Source: Streptomyces sp. NRRL S-87 (GTDB lineage: Bacteria > Actinomycetota > Actinomycetes > Streptomycetales > Streptomycetaceae). From it: DNA of 49,103 nt. Below the pieces are notes generated by a model. The model had not been told where the DNA came from. It was given only the letters and a program-made list of their open reading frames with translations, and ran no database searches. The stretch covers positions 1-49,103 of the forward strand of contig NZ_JOGB01000068.1 in assembly GCF_000719335.1 (NCBI RefSeq). The letters run 5' to 3'. Position 1 is the stretch's first letter, and the number at the start of each line of letters is the position of its first letter. Of the stretch, positions 1-9,681 are shown one piece after another. Position numbers and translations under genes: made by a program.

Positions 1-268
1 GCCTGGGGTGGCCGCAGGCCAGGGCGAAGCCCCAAAGCCCCAGGGGTGGGCCTGCCGCAGGGCCTGCAGGCCATGACGGGTCAAGAGGCGAGGGGACCCG
101 CACACCACGGGACGGCCCCACGAAGCGAGAGCCCACCCCCGACACCGGCCCACGAACCGCAGCCCCGGCCAGCCCCAACCGACCCCAACCAGCCCCAACC
201 GACCCCCCGCCGACCCCAACCAACCCCGGCCGGCGCCCAGCCCAGCCCAGCCCAGCCCAGCCCCCTCC
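1..268. repeat. Low-complexity non-coding start of window with tandem repeats
   Basis: No gene is supported here. From about 161 to 235 there are imperfect decamers of the form RRCCCCAACC, and from 236 to 260 five exact copies of CCCAG in a row. A short palindrome, GCCTGCAGGC, sits at 63-72. The repeats lie directly downstream of the stop codon of the halogenase-like gene. Open frames across this stretch encode only Pro/Ala-rich low-complexity peptide. Confidence 0.7.
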
Positions 269-1879
269 TCACCCCCCGTACAGATGCTTCAAGCACTCGT
301 AAGCCGTCGGCAACGTGTCCAGCAGGATCCGCTGCTGCCGCTTGACCGCCGTGAACACCTCGTCCGCGGCCGCGGCCCGCTGCACGTGGTGGGCGAGCGC
401 CGGCAGCGGCCGCGCCGGCTCCGTCCCGAGGCCGGTGAGGATGCTGTAGTAGTGCCCGTCCGTCCAGACGGTGCGCAGCTCCGCCTCGGGCCGGCCGGCC
501 GCCCCGTAGTACGCCGCTTCGTCCGTGGCGGCCGCCACCACCGGCAGTCCCGCCCGGTAGTCGGCCGTCTTGCGGCGCAGCCCGGCCGGCAGCTCCGGCT
601 CCTTGACCGCTCGCCAGAACGCCGTGTCCGTCCGCGGCGCGAAGGCCAGGTGCGCCCGGACGAAGTCCCGCGACTCCTCGAACACCTCCTCGGTGTCCCG
701 GTTGTACCCGTCCGCCAGCGCCGGGTCGACGTCGCGGTCCGGGAAGTGGGTGACGAGCCGGTGCAGCGCCGCGACCAGGAAGTGGCTGTCGGTCGGCTGC
801 AGCGGCCCCAGCGAGCCCGCCGCGGTGCCGACCGCGACGACGTTGCCGACCCAGGCGCGCCGGACCCGGCCCACCCGCAGGCCGACCACGTCGAACCCGC
901 CGCGCGCGGCGTCCGCGCCCCACAGCGCACCCAGTTCGGCCACCGCCTCCTCCGGCGTGGTCAGCGCGCTGTGGTGCACGTGCCCGGTGGTGAATCCGGC
1001 GCGCAGCGGGGTCCGCCACACCCAGCCGGACGGCACCGCCACCGCCGAGGTGTACGGGTCGACGGTGTCGGACCGGTCGGCGTGCGGGACCCGGGCCACC
1101 ACCGCCCGGTCGCAGAGCAGTTCACCGGACAGGTCGAGGAAGGGCTCGGCCAGCTCCCCGCCGAGGAGCGCCGCCGCGGAGCCCGAGCAGTCGACGAACA
1201 GGTCCCCCTCCCACCGGCGCCCGTCGTCGGTCCGCACGGCCGTCACGAAGCCGCGGCCGTCCCGCTCGGCCCCCGCGAAGCCGCCCTCGACGGCGCGCAC
1301 CCCCGGCTCCCGCAGGGCCAGTCGGCGGACGAACCCGGTGAGCAGTGCGGCGTCCAGGTGCCAGGCGTACCGGGTGGCCGCCCGGCCGTCGAGCCAGCGG
1401 GGTGCCAGCCGGGCGTCCATCAGCGGCGGCTCGCGGAAGCAGGCGTAGTCGAACGGCTCGGTGGTGCGGCCCTCGCGGGTGCGCAGCAGCCAGTACGAGG
1501 ACAGCGGCAGCCCGTCGCAGTCGGGGAGCAGCCCGGTCGAGTGGTAGAAGTGGTCGGGGCCGCCGCCCGGAAGCTCCCGCGGTAAGGGCGAACAGGGGCC
1601 TTCCGTACGCCAGTTGACGAACCGCGTCGCGGTCCGGAAGGTCGCCCCGCAGGCCCGCATCCATTCGTCCTCGTTGACGCCGAGCAGGTCGAAGAAGCAC
1701 CGGTGGAACGGCGGCAGCGTCGCCATGCCGACCGCCCCCGGCACGGGGGCGTCACCGGGCGCCTCCAGCACGGTGATCCCGACCGTGCCCCGCAGCGCCC
1801 GTGCCAGGTGGGCGGCGGTCATCCACCCGTCGGCGCCGCCGCCGAGGACGACGACCTTCTCGATGCGTCGGCTGTTCAT
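269..1879 (-). CDS. Flavin-dependent tryptophan-halogenase-like protein, probably not a halogenase
   Basis: The 536-residue protein aligns by eye end to end with PrnA/RebH-type FAD-dependent halogenases, at their usual length. It has the N-terminal GGGADGWM dinucleotide-binding loop (residues 13-20), the FVNWRT block (87-92), a DxFVDCSG-like block (226-233) and a variant of the WxWxIP motif, WVWRTP (286-291). Two residues required for halogenation are changed: the position of PrnA Lys79, which handles hypohalous acid, is Arg82, and the block containing PrnA Glu346 (EPLES in the family) reads GPLQP at 358-362. FAD binding is therefore likely, classical halogenation is not; a monooxygenase-like or other flavin role is inference. 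The ATG start has a GAGGAG site 8 bases upstream. It is divergent from the DUF4097 lipoprotein gene. No flavin reductase or biosynthetic genes lie beside it. Confidence 0.85.
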   Translation of the reverse strand: MNSRRIEKVVVLGGGADGWMTAAHLARALRGTVGITVLEAPGDAPVPGAVGMATLPPFHRCFFDLLGVNEDEWMRACGATFRTATRFVNWRTEGPCSPLPRELPGGGPDHFYHSTGLLPDCDGLPLSSYWLLRTREGRTTEPFDYACFREPPLMDARLAPRWLDGRAATRYAWHLDAALLTGFVRRLALREPGVRAVEGGFAGAERDGRGFVTAVRTDDGRRWEGDLFVDCSGSAAALLGGELAEPFLDLSGELLCDRAVVARVPHADRSDTVDPYTSAVAVPSGWVWRTPLRAGFTTGHVHHSALTTPEEAVAELGALWGADAARGGFDVVGLRVGRVRRAWVGNVVAVGTAAGSLGPLQPTDSHFLVAALHRLVTHFPDRDVDPALADGYNRDTEEVFEESRDFVRAHLAFAPRTDTAFWRAVKEPELPAGLRRKTADYRAGLPVVAAATDEAAYYGAAGRPEAELRTVWTDGHYYSILTGLGTEPARPLPALAHHVQRAAAADEVFTAVKRQQRILLDTLPTAYECLKHLYGG

Positions 1880-2069
1880 ACGGCGGCACTCCTCGCGGAC
1901 GGCGCGGACGGGCGCGGGCTGGGGCTGCCAGCTTCGCCCGGGCTCCTATAGGTGTCCTGTAGCGGTCCGTGCGTCGCCTGAAGGTTTTTCATAGGAACGT
2001 CGGAGGCCCCCCGGCCACCCTGAGCCCGCGAGCCGTGCCGCCGCCCGACCGCAGCCTAGGGAGACACCG

Positions 2070-2726
2070 ATGAAGCGCAGGTTCCGTACCAAGCCGGCCG
2101 TGTACGCACTGGCCGCCGTGACGGCCGGAGGGCTCCTCTCCGGCTGCATGGGCAGTGCCACCACCACCTCCGCCACCTACACCGTCGAGTCCGCCGTCAC
2201 CTCGCTGAACGTGAAGACGTCCGGCGGCACGATCGAGGTCGTGGTCGGCAGCGGCCGCGGCGTGAAGGTCACCGAGAGCCTGAAGTACGACGGCGACAAG
2301 CCCCTCACCACGCACCGGGAGCGGGGCGGCGAACTGACCCTGACCGCCCCCAAGGACTGCGGCGGCAGCGGCATCGGCGGCTCGACCTGCCAGGTCGACT
2401 ACCGCGTCGAGGTACCGAAGGCCCTCGCCGCGACCCTGGACAGCGACGGCGGCAACATCGTCGTGGAACGCGCCGTCACCGGCCGCTTCACCGCCCGCTC
2501 CGACGGCGGCAGGGTCACCGCGGGCTTCGCCGACGCCCCCGACGCGGTGGACGTCGACAGCTCCGGCGGCAACGTCGTCCTCCGCCTCCCGGACGGCACC
2601 TACGCCGTCGACGCCTCCTCCGACGGCGGCGACCAGAGCGTCCGCATCCGCACCGCCCCCGACTCCCCCCACAAGATCCGCACCCGCACCGACGGCGGCA
2701 ACGTCAGTCTCCTCCCGGGGAGTTAG
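2070..2726 (+). CDS. DUF4097-family beta-repeat lipoprotein
   Basis: A 218-residue exported lipoprotein. The N-terminus is basic, followed by a hydrophobic segment and the lipobox LSGC ending at Cys26, so the mature protein should be lipid-anchored outside the membrane. The rest is a run of short, Gly- and Asp-rich beta-strand repeats (SGGTIEV, DGGNIVV, DGGRVTA, SGGNVVL, DGGNVSL), the pattern of the DUF4097 putative adhesin/beta-helix family. Proteins of this family often accompany cell-envelope stress regulators, but none lies here, and the function is unknown. The ATG start follows a GGGAG ribosome binding site. It is convergent with the amidotransferase gene, with a hairpin between them. 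Confidence 0.85.
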   Translation: MKRRFRTKPAVYALAAVTAGGLLSGCMGSATTTSATYTVESAVTSLNVKTSGGTIEVVVGSGRGVKVTESLKYDGDKPLTTHRERGGELTLTAPKDCGGSGIGGSTCQVDYRVEVPKALAATLDSDGGNIVVERAVTGRFTARSDGGRVTAGFADAPDAVDVDSSGGNVVLRLPDGTYAVDASSDGGDQSVRIRTAPDSPHKIRTRTDGGNVSLLPGS

Positions 2727-2747
2727 CGCGTCGGGCTCCTCCGGGGA

Positions 2748-2767
2748 GGGCTCCTCCCGGGGAGCCC
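2748..2767. terminator. Bidirectional hairpin terminator
   Basis: Arms GGGCTCC and GGAGCCC, 7 perfect pairs around a 6-base loop, lie between the stop codons of two convergent genes (2726 and 2786). No U tract follows, as is usual in this high-GC background. Confidence 0.6.
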
Positions 2768-2785
2768 GGCGCGGCGGGGCGGGGC

Positions 2786-3622
2786 TCAGACCGGCGCGGG
2801 GGCGAACTCGTGGATGGCGTCGTGGCCGGGCCGGACGATGCCGTAGGTGCCCTCCGGCACCTCGTTCCAGGCGCCCGGCAGGTCGCCCAGGGGCTCGGAG
2901 ACCACGAGGCGGGTCTCGTCGGACACCTCGCGCAGGAACTCCAGGTCGGGGTGGAGCCTGCGCAGGGAGTCCACCCGGGTGCTGTAGAAGAGCGTCCGGG
3001 ACTCGTGCCGGCTGGAGTAGCGGAAGGCCCACACCGATTCGCCGTCCGTCACGGCCACCGTCATCTGCAGCGGGTCCGCCACACCGTGCTCCCGGCCGAC
3101 CGCCTCGACCACGCCCGCCATGCGCGCGACGGCTCCCGGCGGGTCCTCGTCGAGCCCGAAGGTGAGCGCCAGGAAGAACATCATCTCGCTGTCCGTCGTC
3201 CCCTCGACGTCGGCGTAGAGGGAGGGGTCGACGCGCAGCGCGAGGTCCCGGCGCAGCGCGTGGAAGCCGGCGACGGCGCCGTTGTGCATCCACATCCAGC
3301 GCCCGTGCCGGAACGGGTGGCAGTTGGTCTGCTGCACCGCCGTACCGGTGGAGGCGCGGATGTGCGCGAAGAACAGCGGGGAGCGCACGTGGTCCGCGAT
3401 CTCCCGCAGGTTGCGGTTGTTCCACGCGGGACCGGTGTCGCGGAAGACCGCCGGCGTCGCGATGTCCTCCTGCGCGTACCAGCCGATGCCGAACCCGTCG
3501 CCGTTGGTCGTCTCCACGCCCAGGCGGGAGTGCAGACTCTGGTCGATCAGTGAATGCGCGGGCTTGTAGAGGATGGTGCCCAACAGCACGGGAGTCCCCG
3601 AGTACGCGAGCCAGCGACACAT
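2786..3622 (-). CDS. Class II glutamine amidotransferase
   Basis: A 278-residue Ntn-type glutaminase domain. The start chosen is the ATG that places Cys at position 2 (MCRWLAYSG), because the free N-terminal cysteine is the nucleophile once Met is removed; an upstream extension of 45 codons in the same frame is rejected for this reason. The family blocks NGDGFGIGWY, the RAST segment and NCHPF, then MHNGAV, occur in the expected order for the stand-alone YafJ/EgtC-like group. There is no synthase domain and no ergothioneine gene nearby, so the ammonia acceptor is unknown. It should be cytoplasmic. It is divergent from the six-helix membrane protein gene across a 169-base gap. Confidence 0.9.
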   Translation of the reverse strand: MCRWLAYSGTPVLLGTILYKPAHSLIDQSLHSRLGVETTNGDGFGIGWYAQEDIATPAVFRDTGPAWNNRNLREIADHVRSPLFFAHIRASTGTAVQQTNCHPFRHGRWMWMHNGAVAGFHALRRDLALRVDPSLYADVEGTTDSEMMFFLALTFGLDEDPPGAVARMAGVVEAVGREHGVADPLQMTVAVTDGESVWAFRYSSRHESRTLFYSTRVDSLRRLHPDLEFLREVSDETRLVVSEPLGDLPGAWNEVPEGTYGIVRPGHDAIHEFAPAPV

Positions 3623-3791
3623 GTGATCACCCCATATCCCTCCCAGTCTCGCCCGCACCCACGCTGATCGCCACGGGGACGGGACCCGCCCCGCCGCACC
3701 ACGCCGCAAGCCGGCCCCGGCGGCCCCGCCGCGGGGCGGACAGGGCATTTCGTGCACGGGCCGGGCCCTCCCCGTGATCTAGGCTCGGTCC

Positions 3792-4631
3792 GTGGGGCGA
3801 CCTGAGCAGAACGTCGAAGGTGTAGGACCCTTCGCCACCCGGGTCACCTGGACGCTGCCCGATGGCGGGACGGCGGTCTGGGAGTCACGGCAGGCACGGC
3901 GGCGAGGAGCGCTCGCCATCCGTGTCCCGGGCACGGACCCCGTGCGGCGCGCCCGTGCCGACGCGGTCGCGATCGGCCGCCTGCGCCGGCTCAACGCCGT
4001 GGCAGCGACCGCCTTCGTCATCGGCGGGGCCCTGTTCGCGGCCGGTGCCGGCATCGCCCTGTTCGGTTCGGGCGATGCCGTGGAGAGCGTCTCGGTCTAC
4101 TTCGCCGGCGGCCTCTTCTTCAACACCGGCGGCTACGCCTCGCTCCTGCAGGTGGTCAACGCCCCCCGCCACCGGGTCGGGCACCGGGGCCTGGTCACCC
4201 ACAGCTGGCGGTGGTGGAGCTTCGAACCGATGCGGTTGGACTGGCTGAGCGCGTTCCTCCTGTTCACCGGCACGCTCGTGTTCGGCGTGAACCTGGTGGA
4301 CTCGTTCCTGCAGGGGCTGAGCGTGCAGCAGGTCAACCGGCTGATCTGGGTGCCCGACGTGGTGGGCTGCGTACTGTTCCTGGTCTCCGGGCACCTGGCC
4401 CTGATGGAGGTCTGCCACGGCCGGATCCGGGTCCTGGCGCGCGACCTCGGCTGGTGGATCGTCGCCGTGAACCAGCTCGGATCCGTGCTCTTCATGATCT
4501 CGGCCCTCGCCGCCTTCACCCACCCGGCCACCGGGAGCATGGTCAACGTCAACATCGCCAACTGGGGCACCCTCACCGGCGCCCTGTGCTTCTCCGTCGG
4601 CGGGGTCCTGCAGTACTTCGAACGGCCGTGA
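3792..4631 (+). CDS. Six-helix membrane protein, possibly YrhK-like
   Basis: A 279-residue integral membrane protein of unknown function. After a hydrophilic N-terminal region of about 60 residues there are six hydrophobic segments, near 65-90, 97-120, 146-168, 181-205, 218-241 and 255-275. The arrangement and Trp/Gly-rich helices resemble proteins annotated with a YrhK-like domain, but this assignment rests on impression only. The start is GTG; no strong ribosome binding site precedes it, so a slightly different start or a leaderless message is possible. It stands alone, divergent from the amidotransferase gene and convergent with the next small gene. Confidence 0.75.
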   Translation: MGRPEQNVEGVGPFATRVTWTLPDGGTAVWESRQARRRGALAIRVPGTDPVRRARADAVAIGRLRRLNAVAATAFVIGGALFAAGAGIALFGSGDAVESVSVYFAGGLFFNTGGYASLLQVVNAPRHRVGHRGLVTHSWRWWSFEPMRLDWLSAFLLFTGTLVFGVNLVDSFLQGLSVQQVNRLIWVPDVVGCVLFLVSGHLALMEVCHGRIRVLARDLGWWIVAVNQLGSVLFMISALAAFTHPATGSMVNVNIANWGTLTGALCFSVGGVLQYFERP

Positions 4632-4779
4632 GTCCCGCCCCGGGCTTCAGGAGGCGGGCACCGAAGGCCGTGCCCTGCCGCTGGAGGGGCTCTGGGGGTC
4701 CGGTTCTCCGTCACGCAGGCCGGTGGCCGGGCCGGCGGGCCGAACGGCCCCCTGCCCGGTCCGGCCTTCTACACATCCT

Positions 4780-5079
4780 TCAGGTGGCGGCCCACGGCGG
4801 TACGGCGGGAAGGACCGTGGGGCCTTCGGCGCGGACGGCTTCGATGACCGCGTCGTGCAGGGCACGGCTGGCGTCCTCGCTGGGGCACGCGATGGGGCTG
4901 CCCGAGAGCGTCAGCCAGTGCGAGCCCCCGCTGTACTGAACGGTGACGTGGGCCAGGCCGTCGGACTCGGTCCACGTGGTGTGGACGTCCAGTTCGCCGT
5001 CCAGGATCCCGGCCTCGTCGGTGCGCACGCCGCCGCGTCCGGCGAAGACGCCGCGGGTGGTCCATGATGCCCAGCTCAT
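4780..5079 (-). CDS. Small conserved-looking hypothetical protein
   Basis: A 99-residue protein without a recognised domain. The ATG at 5079 is chosen over an in-frame start 30 codons upstream because GGAGGG sits 6 bases before it. The sequence is a mixed alpha/beta soluble protein: a Trp-rich start (MSWASWTTRG), a central beta-rich part (HVTVQYSGG, HWLTLSG) and a C-terminal helix. There is no signal peptide or membrane segment. It lies between convergent and tandem neighbours with no sign of operon membership. Confidence 0.65.
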   Translation of the reverse strand: MSWASWTTRGVFAGRGGVRTDEAGILDGELDVHTTWTESDGLAHVTVQYSGGSHWLTLSGSPIACPSEDASRALHDAVIEAVRAEGPTVLPAVPPWAAT

Positions 5080-5203
5080 ACGACCCTCCGGGCTCAGCCC
5101 CTCGTGGTTCCTGCCGCCTCGCGACAGGCGCGGGAGCTCCGCTGCTGCCAGGGTAGACCGACCCGCCACCGCAGGGCGGCGAGCAACGCCGCAGGTCCGC
5201 CGA

Positions 5204-6450
5204 TCATGCCCGGGCGCACAGGGCGGCCTTCTGGACCTCGTTCAGTCCGGTCCCCAGCGGGAAGGGCGTTCCGTGCCGCAGCTCCGCACCGAGGTCGTAG
5301 ACGTTGACCGCGAACACCAACTGCCGCTCGCCGTCGGCGGTGGTGAGCGCCATGCTCATGAAGCCCGGTCCGGTGCCGTCCGTGGCCCAGACGCCGACCC
5401 GCTCGGCCTTCGGCCCCGATCCGCAGGCCACCGTGCCGCGCTGGACGCCGAGGCCGTACGCCGGCTTTCCGCGGAACCGCACCGTGGTCAGCAGTTCGCG
5501 CTGCTGCGCGGGCCGCAGCAGCCTGCCGGTGAACAGGGCCCGGTGGAAGCGGGCCAGGTCGTCGACCGTGGAGACCATGGCCCCGGCGGTCCAGTCGTAC
5601 GACGGGCTGAACCGGGTCACGTCCCGCCCCGCCAGGTCGTAGCCGTGCAGGTGGGGCCGTGGAGGTCCGGGTCGGTCAGCGGGAAGGAGGTGTGCTCCAG
5701 GCCGAGCGGGGCGAGGATCCGCCGGCGGATCTCGGAGGGCGCGCCGCGCCCCGTCACGGCCTCGACCACCAGACCGGCGAGCAGGTAGTTGGTGTTGGAG
5801 TACCTGAAGCTCTTGCCGGGCGCGAAGTACGGGGCGTGCCGGACCGCCCGCGCGATCACCTCCCGCGGGGTGTACACGTATCCCCACTCGTGACGCTCCA
5901 GGTAGGGGGCGAAGAACTCCGGCTCGTCGGTGGGGTCGTAGATCCCCGAGGTGTGGTTGAGCAGCTGCCGGACGGTCACGGCCCGCCCGTCGTTGCCGGC
6001 TCCCCGGACCACGCCGGGCAGCCAGCGCTCCACGCTGTCGTCGAGGGAGAGCCGTCCCTCGCCCTCCAGCTGGAGGAGCACGGTCGACACGAAGGCCTTG
6101 GTGTTGCTGGCGATCCGGAACCGCTGGTCCGGCCGGGCCCGCTCGCCGCTCGCCCGGTCCGCGAGCCCGGCCGCCAGCCGTGACTCCCGCTCGCCCCGCC
6201 GGGTGTACGCGACGACCCCCGGGAACCCGTCCGCGACGGTCCGCTCGAGGGCCGCCTCCAGGCCGGCGGGCGGCGGGGCCGCCGTGCGCGCCCGGCCCCC
6301 AGCAGGCCCTCGGACCCCCGCAAGCTCCCGAACCCCCGCGCGCCCCTGCGGAGCGTCCGCATGCTCCTGCGCGGCCGCCGGGAAGATCCCCGCCACCGTC
6401 ACCACGCACATCCCCACCAGCAGTGCCGCGGCCCGTGCCCGTGCTTTCAC
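5204..6450 (-). pseudogene. Serine hydrolase (class C beta-lactamase/DD-peptidase fold), single-base frameshift
   Basis: The N-terminal part (277 codons from a GTG at 6450, GGGAG 6 bases upstream) carries an export signal ending near AAA-QEH, the SxxK motif S115-N-T-K118 and the second motif Y217-S-N219. The homology stops abruptly near 5655 and resumes in another frame at LHGYDLAGRD, running to the natural end at 5204 with the C-terminal part including the WATDGTGPGF block. Adding one base to the G run at 5653-5656 (C run in the coding strand) restores one continuous protein of about 415 residues, reading through HGP-HLHGYDL. Either a recent inactivating deletion or a homopolymer sequencing error explains this. 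If intact, it would be a secreted penicillin-recognising enzyme or esterase. Confidence 0.85.
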
Positions 6451-6583
6451 CGATCGCTCCCGTACCTATCGTCCGCGTCGTACCTACCCGCCCCACCCTG
6501 CCGGGCGACCACCCCCGTTCCCCATCCCGCTGACACCCGTGTCCACCCGGGGGTGTCCCCCACCCCGCGCCGGGATCGCCGGG

Positions 6584-6901
6584 TCAGGCCGCCGTCAGGA
6601 CGCGCGGGCCGTTCGTGGTCACGGCCACCGTGTGCTCGGCGTGCGCGGCCCGGCTGCCGTCCGTCGTGCGCAGGGTCCAGCCGTCCCCCGCCGTCACGTA
6701 GCCGTCCCCGCCGCCCCCGATGACCATCGGCTCGATGGCCAGCACCATCCCCGCCCGCAGCCGCATGCCGCGCCCGGCCCGGCCCTCGTTGGGCACGCCC
6801 GGGTCCTCGTGCATGGAGCGACCTACGCCGTGGCCGCCGAAGCCGTCCGGCACGCCGTACCCGGCGGCCCGGCAGACGGTACCGATGGCGTGCGTGACCC
6901 C
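6584..6901 (-). pseudogene. map: Type I methionine aminopeptidase remnant (C-terminal third)
   Basis: The last 105 residues of this frame match the C-terminal part of Met[21 protein letters not shown], then AIEPMV and [11 protein letters not shown], which supply the metal-binding His and two Glu residues. The N-terminal two thirds, with the two metal-binding Asp residues and the His of the active site, is absent: the frame stays open upstream but encodes only low-complexity Arg/Ala/Gly sequence. No start codon with a ribosome binding site precedes the homologous part. The fragment cannot be an active aminopeptidase. It is probably a decayed secondary copy; the housekeeping gene should lie elsewhere. 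Confidence 0.75.
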
Positions 6902-7125
6902 GGCGCGCCGCCCGGCGCGCGGGTTCGGCCACCTGCTCACCCCGCGGGTCGTGCGCGCCGCCGGTCCGCGTCCCCGCGGAGCCGCCACCCGGTCGGCGCG
7001 GCCGGGCCCCGGCGGCCGGACTCGGCCGGCGCCCGCACGGCCGGCCCCGACGGCCGGGGCCCCGGGGCGGCGCCCGCCGTAGCGGTGCGCGGCCCCGGGG
7101 CCCCGGGTGGTCCGCAGGTGGTCCG

Positions 7126-8586
7126 TCAGCGCGCGAGCACGCCGAATTCCCTGCCGGTGAGGACCTGGGAGTCGACCGGCGCCTCCACGACGCGGGTGGC
7201 CGCGGTCCCGGCGAGCTTGCCGGCCTTCGTGCCGACCGACCAGACCGCGGGCCTGGTGGCCGCCACCGGGACGGCGAGCTCGGGCTGCTTGTCGTTGTTC
7301 AGGTCCGTGACCTTGAGCTGCGAGCCGATGCGGAACGTGCCGGCGGGGCGGGGCAGACCGGGGGCGTTGTAGGCGTACCACGCGGCACCGCTGCCGGTGA
7401 CGCCCTTGCCCGTGCCCTTCAGCACGTAGAAGCCGCCACCGCTGACGTAGCAGTGCTCGCAGGTGGGCTTCCGCTCCCCGGGGGCACCGATGATCAGCTC
7501 GGGGTGGCCGTCGAGGTCGAGGTCGGCCGCGGCGAGGGAGGCGCCGAAGCGGTCGGCCTTGCCCACGCTGCCCGGGATGCCGTCGGAGTCCTCGGTGAAC
7601 GTCCGGACGCCGCGCCTGTCGTTCACACCGGTCGAGGTGCCGAAGTTGATCCGGACCAGGCCCGCGGCGTAGTCGGTGTCGATCTGGCTCTCCGCGTCGC
7701 CCACCGCGATGTCGCCGTAGCCGTCCTTGTCGAAGTCCGCGACGGCGACGCTGTTGCCTCCGCGGATCGTGACCGGAGTGATGCGGAGGCCCGAGGACCC
7801 GCCGAGGAGCACCCGGCCGCGCATGGGGCCGTCCATCCGCCGCTCGCCGAGGACGACGAGGTCGTCGGCGGCACCCTTGTCGATGCGACCGACGGTGATG
7901 CGGTCCTGCGCCAGCCCCTCCTCGAAGACGGGGTAGTCGCGGCCGAGGTCCAGCTTCCTGGGCGTGGCCGCGGTCGTGCCGTCCGTCTTGAAGGGGCCCC
8001 GGAACAGCCAGAGGGAGGTCTGGTAGCCGACGACCAGGTCGGTCTTCCCGTCACCGGTGAAGTCACCGGCCTTCAGGACGGTGCCGAAGCCGGGCCGGTG
8101 CTGCGGGTCGGGCATCAGGGTGCCGCCCTTGAGGCCGGTGGGGCTGCCCCACAGCAGGCTGACCTGGTCGCCGCGGGCGCCCACGGCGAGGTCCGCGTAA
8201 CCGTCGGCGTTGAAGTCGCCGTTGGTCAGGACCTGGCCGAAACGCCGGCCCTGGGCGGCGTCGCCCGGTACTCCGGGGCTGTTCTGGGTGAGGACCTTCA
8301 GGCCGGTCTTCTGGGCGCCGTACCGGCCGCCGTACGAGACGGTGACGTAGCCCGCGCCCGGCAGCTGCGTGGTGGCCCCGTCCGTGCCCGTGGCGTTCAC
8401 GGTGGCGTCGGGGGCGCCGATGGCCAGGTCGTGGACGCCGTCGCCGTTGAAGTCGTCGGAGAACCGGCTGGGCGCCGGACCCGCGGCGGCGGCCGCGGCC
8501 TGCGTACCGGTGGAGACCAGCAGGCCTCCGGTGAGCGTGGTGGCCGCCGCGGCGATGGCGACGGCGTGACGGATGTGGCGTCGCAC
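7126..8586 (-). CDS. Secreted FG-GAP/integrin-alpha-like repeat protein
   Basis: A 486-residue exported protein. The start is the GTG at 8586, with AGGGGGA six bases upstream; the same frame stays open for over 1.5 kb further but that part is a shadow of other genes. A signal peptide (RRHIRH, then a hydrophobic stretch to about TQAAAAAA) is followed by at least six calcium-binding FG-GAP units with DxNxDG loops: [65 protein letters not shown] and [12 protein letters not shown]. The expected fold is a beta-propeller outside the cell; ligands are unknown. One CEHC motif in a loop near the fifth repeat could form a disulfide. Confidence 0.9.
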   Translation of the reverse strand: MRRHIRHAVAIAAAATTLTGGLLVSTGTQAAAAAAGPAPSRFSDDFNGDGVHDLAIGAPDATVNATGTDGATTQLPGAGYVTVSYGGRYGAQKTGLKVLTQNSPGVPGDAAQGRRFGQVLTNGDFNADGYADLAVGARGDQVSLLWGSPTGLKGGTLMPDPQHRPGFGTVLKAGDFTGDGKTDLVVGYQTSLWLFRGPFKTDGTTAATPRKLDLGRDYPVFEEGLAQDRITVGRIDKGAADDLVVLGERRMDGPMRGRVLLGGSSGLRITPVTIRGGNSVAVADFDKDGYGDIAVGDAESQIDTDYAAGLVRINFGTSTGVNDRRGVRTFTEDSDGIPGSVGKADRFGASLAAADLDLDGHPELIIGAPGERKPTCEHCYVSGGGFYVLKGTGKGVTGSGAAWYAYNAPGLPRPAGTFRIGSQLKVTDLNNDKQPELAVPVAATRPAVWSVGTKAGKLAGTAATRVVEAPVDSQVLTGREFGVLAR

Positions 8587-8813
8587 GTCCGTTCCCCCTA
8601 GGTGTGCGATCAGATGAACACCCTCTGGACCCCCGGCCCCCCGAAAAGGTTGTACGCCCCCGGGCCCGCCCGCCCCGGTACCCCCTGTGCCCGTGACGCC
8701 GTCGGGCCGCCGCCCGGACCGCGAACTCTTCGTGGACGGCGGCGCCCGCCGGGTCCGACCCGTGCCGGGCAGCTCCGACCCGCTGCCCGGCAGGTCCGCC
8801 CCGCCGCCGCGGG

Positions 8814-9681
8814 TCAGCGGAACCGGTGCAGGTTCTCGACGAGGAAGTCCTCGAGGGTGCGGGGGGCGCGTCCGACGAGGCGGCGGAAGGAGTCGTCCGG
8901 TGTCTCCTCGCGAGCCACCGCGAGCTGCTGGATCTCCACCACGTGGGCGGCCAGCCAGTCCGGCATCCCGGCCCGGCCGACCAGGTGGGCGTACAGCTCG
9001 GAGGGGCTCAGGTCGAGGTAGCGGACCGGTCGGCCGAGCAACCCGCCCAGCAGTGACGTGAGTTCCGGGTGGCTGTAGGCCCGCCCGCCGGTGAGCGGGT
9101 ACGTGCCGCCGGCCGACGCCGGACGGGTGAGGACCTCGGCCGCGGCGTCCCCGATGTCCCGGACGTCCACGTAGTTGCACCGCGCATCGCCCGTCGCGCC
9201 GTGCACGACCCCGGCGGCGGCGATGCCGGGCGCCAGGAGCAGCAGCTTCTGCATGAAGGCGTACGGCCGCAGGACGGTGGCGGTGACGCCGCAGGACCGC
9301 AGCCGCTCCTCGACCAGGTGGTGGCCGCGCGAGACGGCGACGGGGGAGTCCGGTTCGGCGGCCGGCGCGGAGACCTTGACGACGTGCGTCACGCCGCAGT
9401 CGACGGCCGCGTCGATCGCGTCGAGCTCGTACCGGACCTGGTGCGGGCCGTTGGCCATGGTGAGGAAGAGCTGGTGCGCGCCGCGGAAGGCCGCCCGCAG
9501 GGACTCCGGATCGGCGGCGTCGGCGCGGAGGACCGTGGTGCGGGCGAGCGTGCGCGCGTCGAGTGCCGAGGTCAGGCGGGCGGGGTCGCGGCTCAGGGCG
9601 CGGCTCGGTACGCCGAGGGCGGCGAGGCTGCGCAGGGTGGCGCCGCCGGTGTGCGCCACCGGCGCCCATGATGACGATCAT
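8814..9681 (-). CDS. NmrA-family NAD(P)-binding protein with a frameshift in the nucleotide-binding loop
   Basis: The main frame encodes about 280 residues of an atypical short-chain dehydrogenase of the NmrA/QOR2 type: VSAPAAEPDSP, GHHLVEERLRSCG, the NYVDVRDIG block and YPLTGG. It can start only at a GTG at 9659, which would leave out the first beta strand. A better start is the ATG at 9681, with GAAAGG upstream and an ATGA overlap with the preceding gene; it reads MIVIMGAGG and then falls out of frame. Removing one G near 9660 joins it as GAGGHTGG, an exact GxxGxxG loop, to TLRSLAALG. The gene is either freshly broken or misread. It forms an operon with the small membrane protein under the MarR-type operators. 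Confidence 0.75.

Noticed and set aside
161..260. Regular repeats that might suggest a CRISPR array
   Set aside because: Units are 5-10 bases, adjacent and without spacers; no cas genes.
1989..3620. A 543-codon minus-strand frame over the lipoprotein and amidotransferase
   Set aside because: Arg/Gly/Ala-rich composition without domain; it is a shifted shadow of two well-supported genes.
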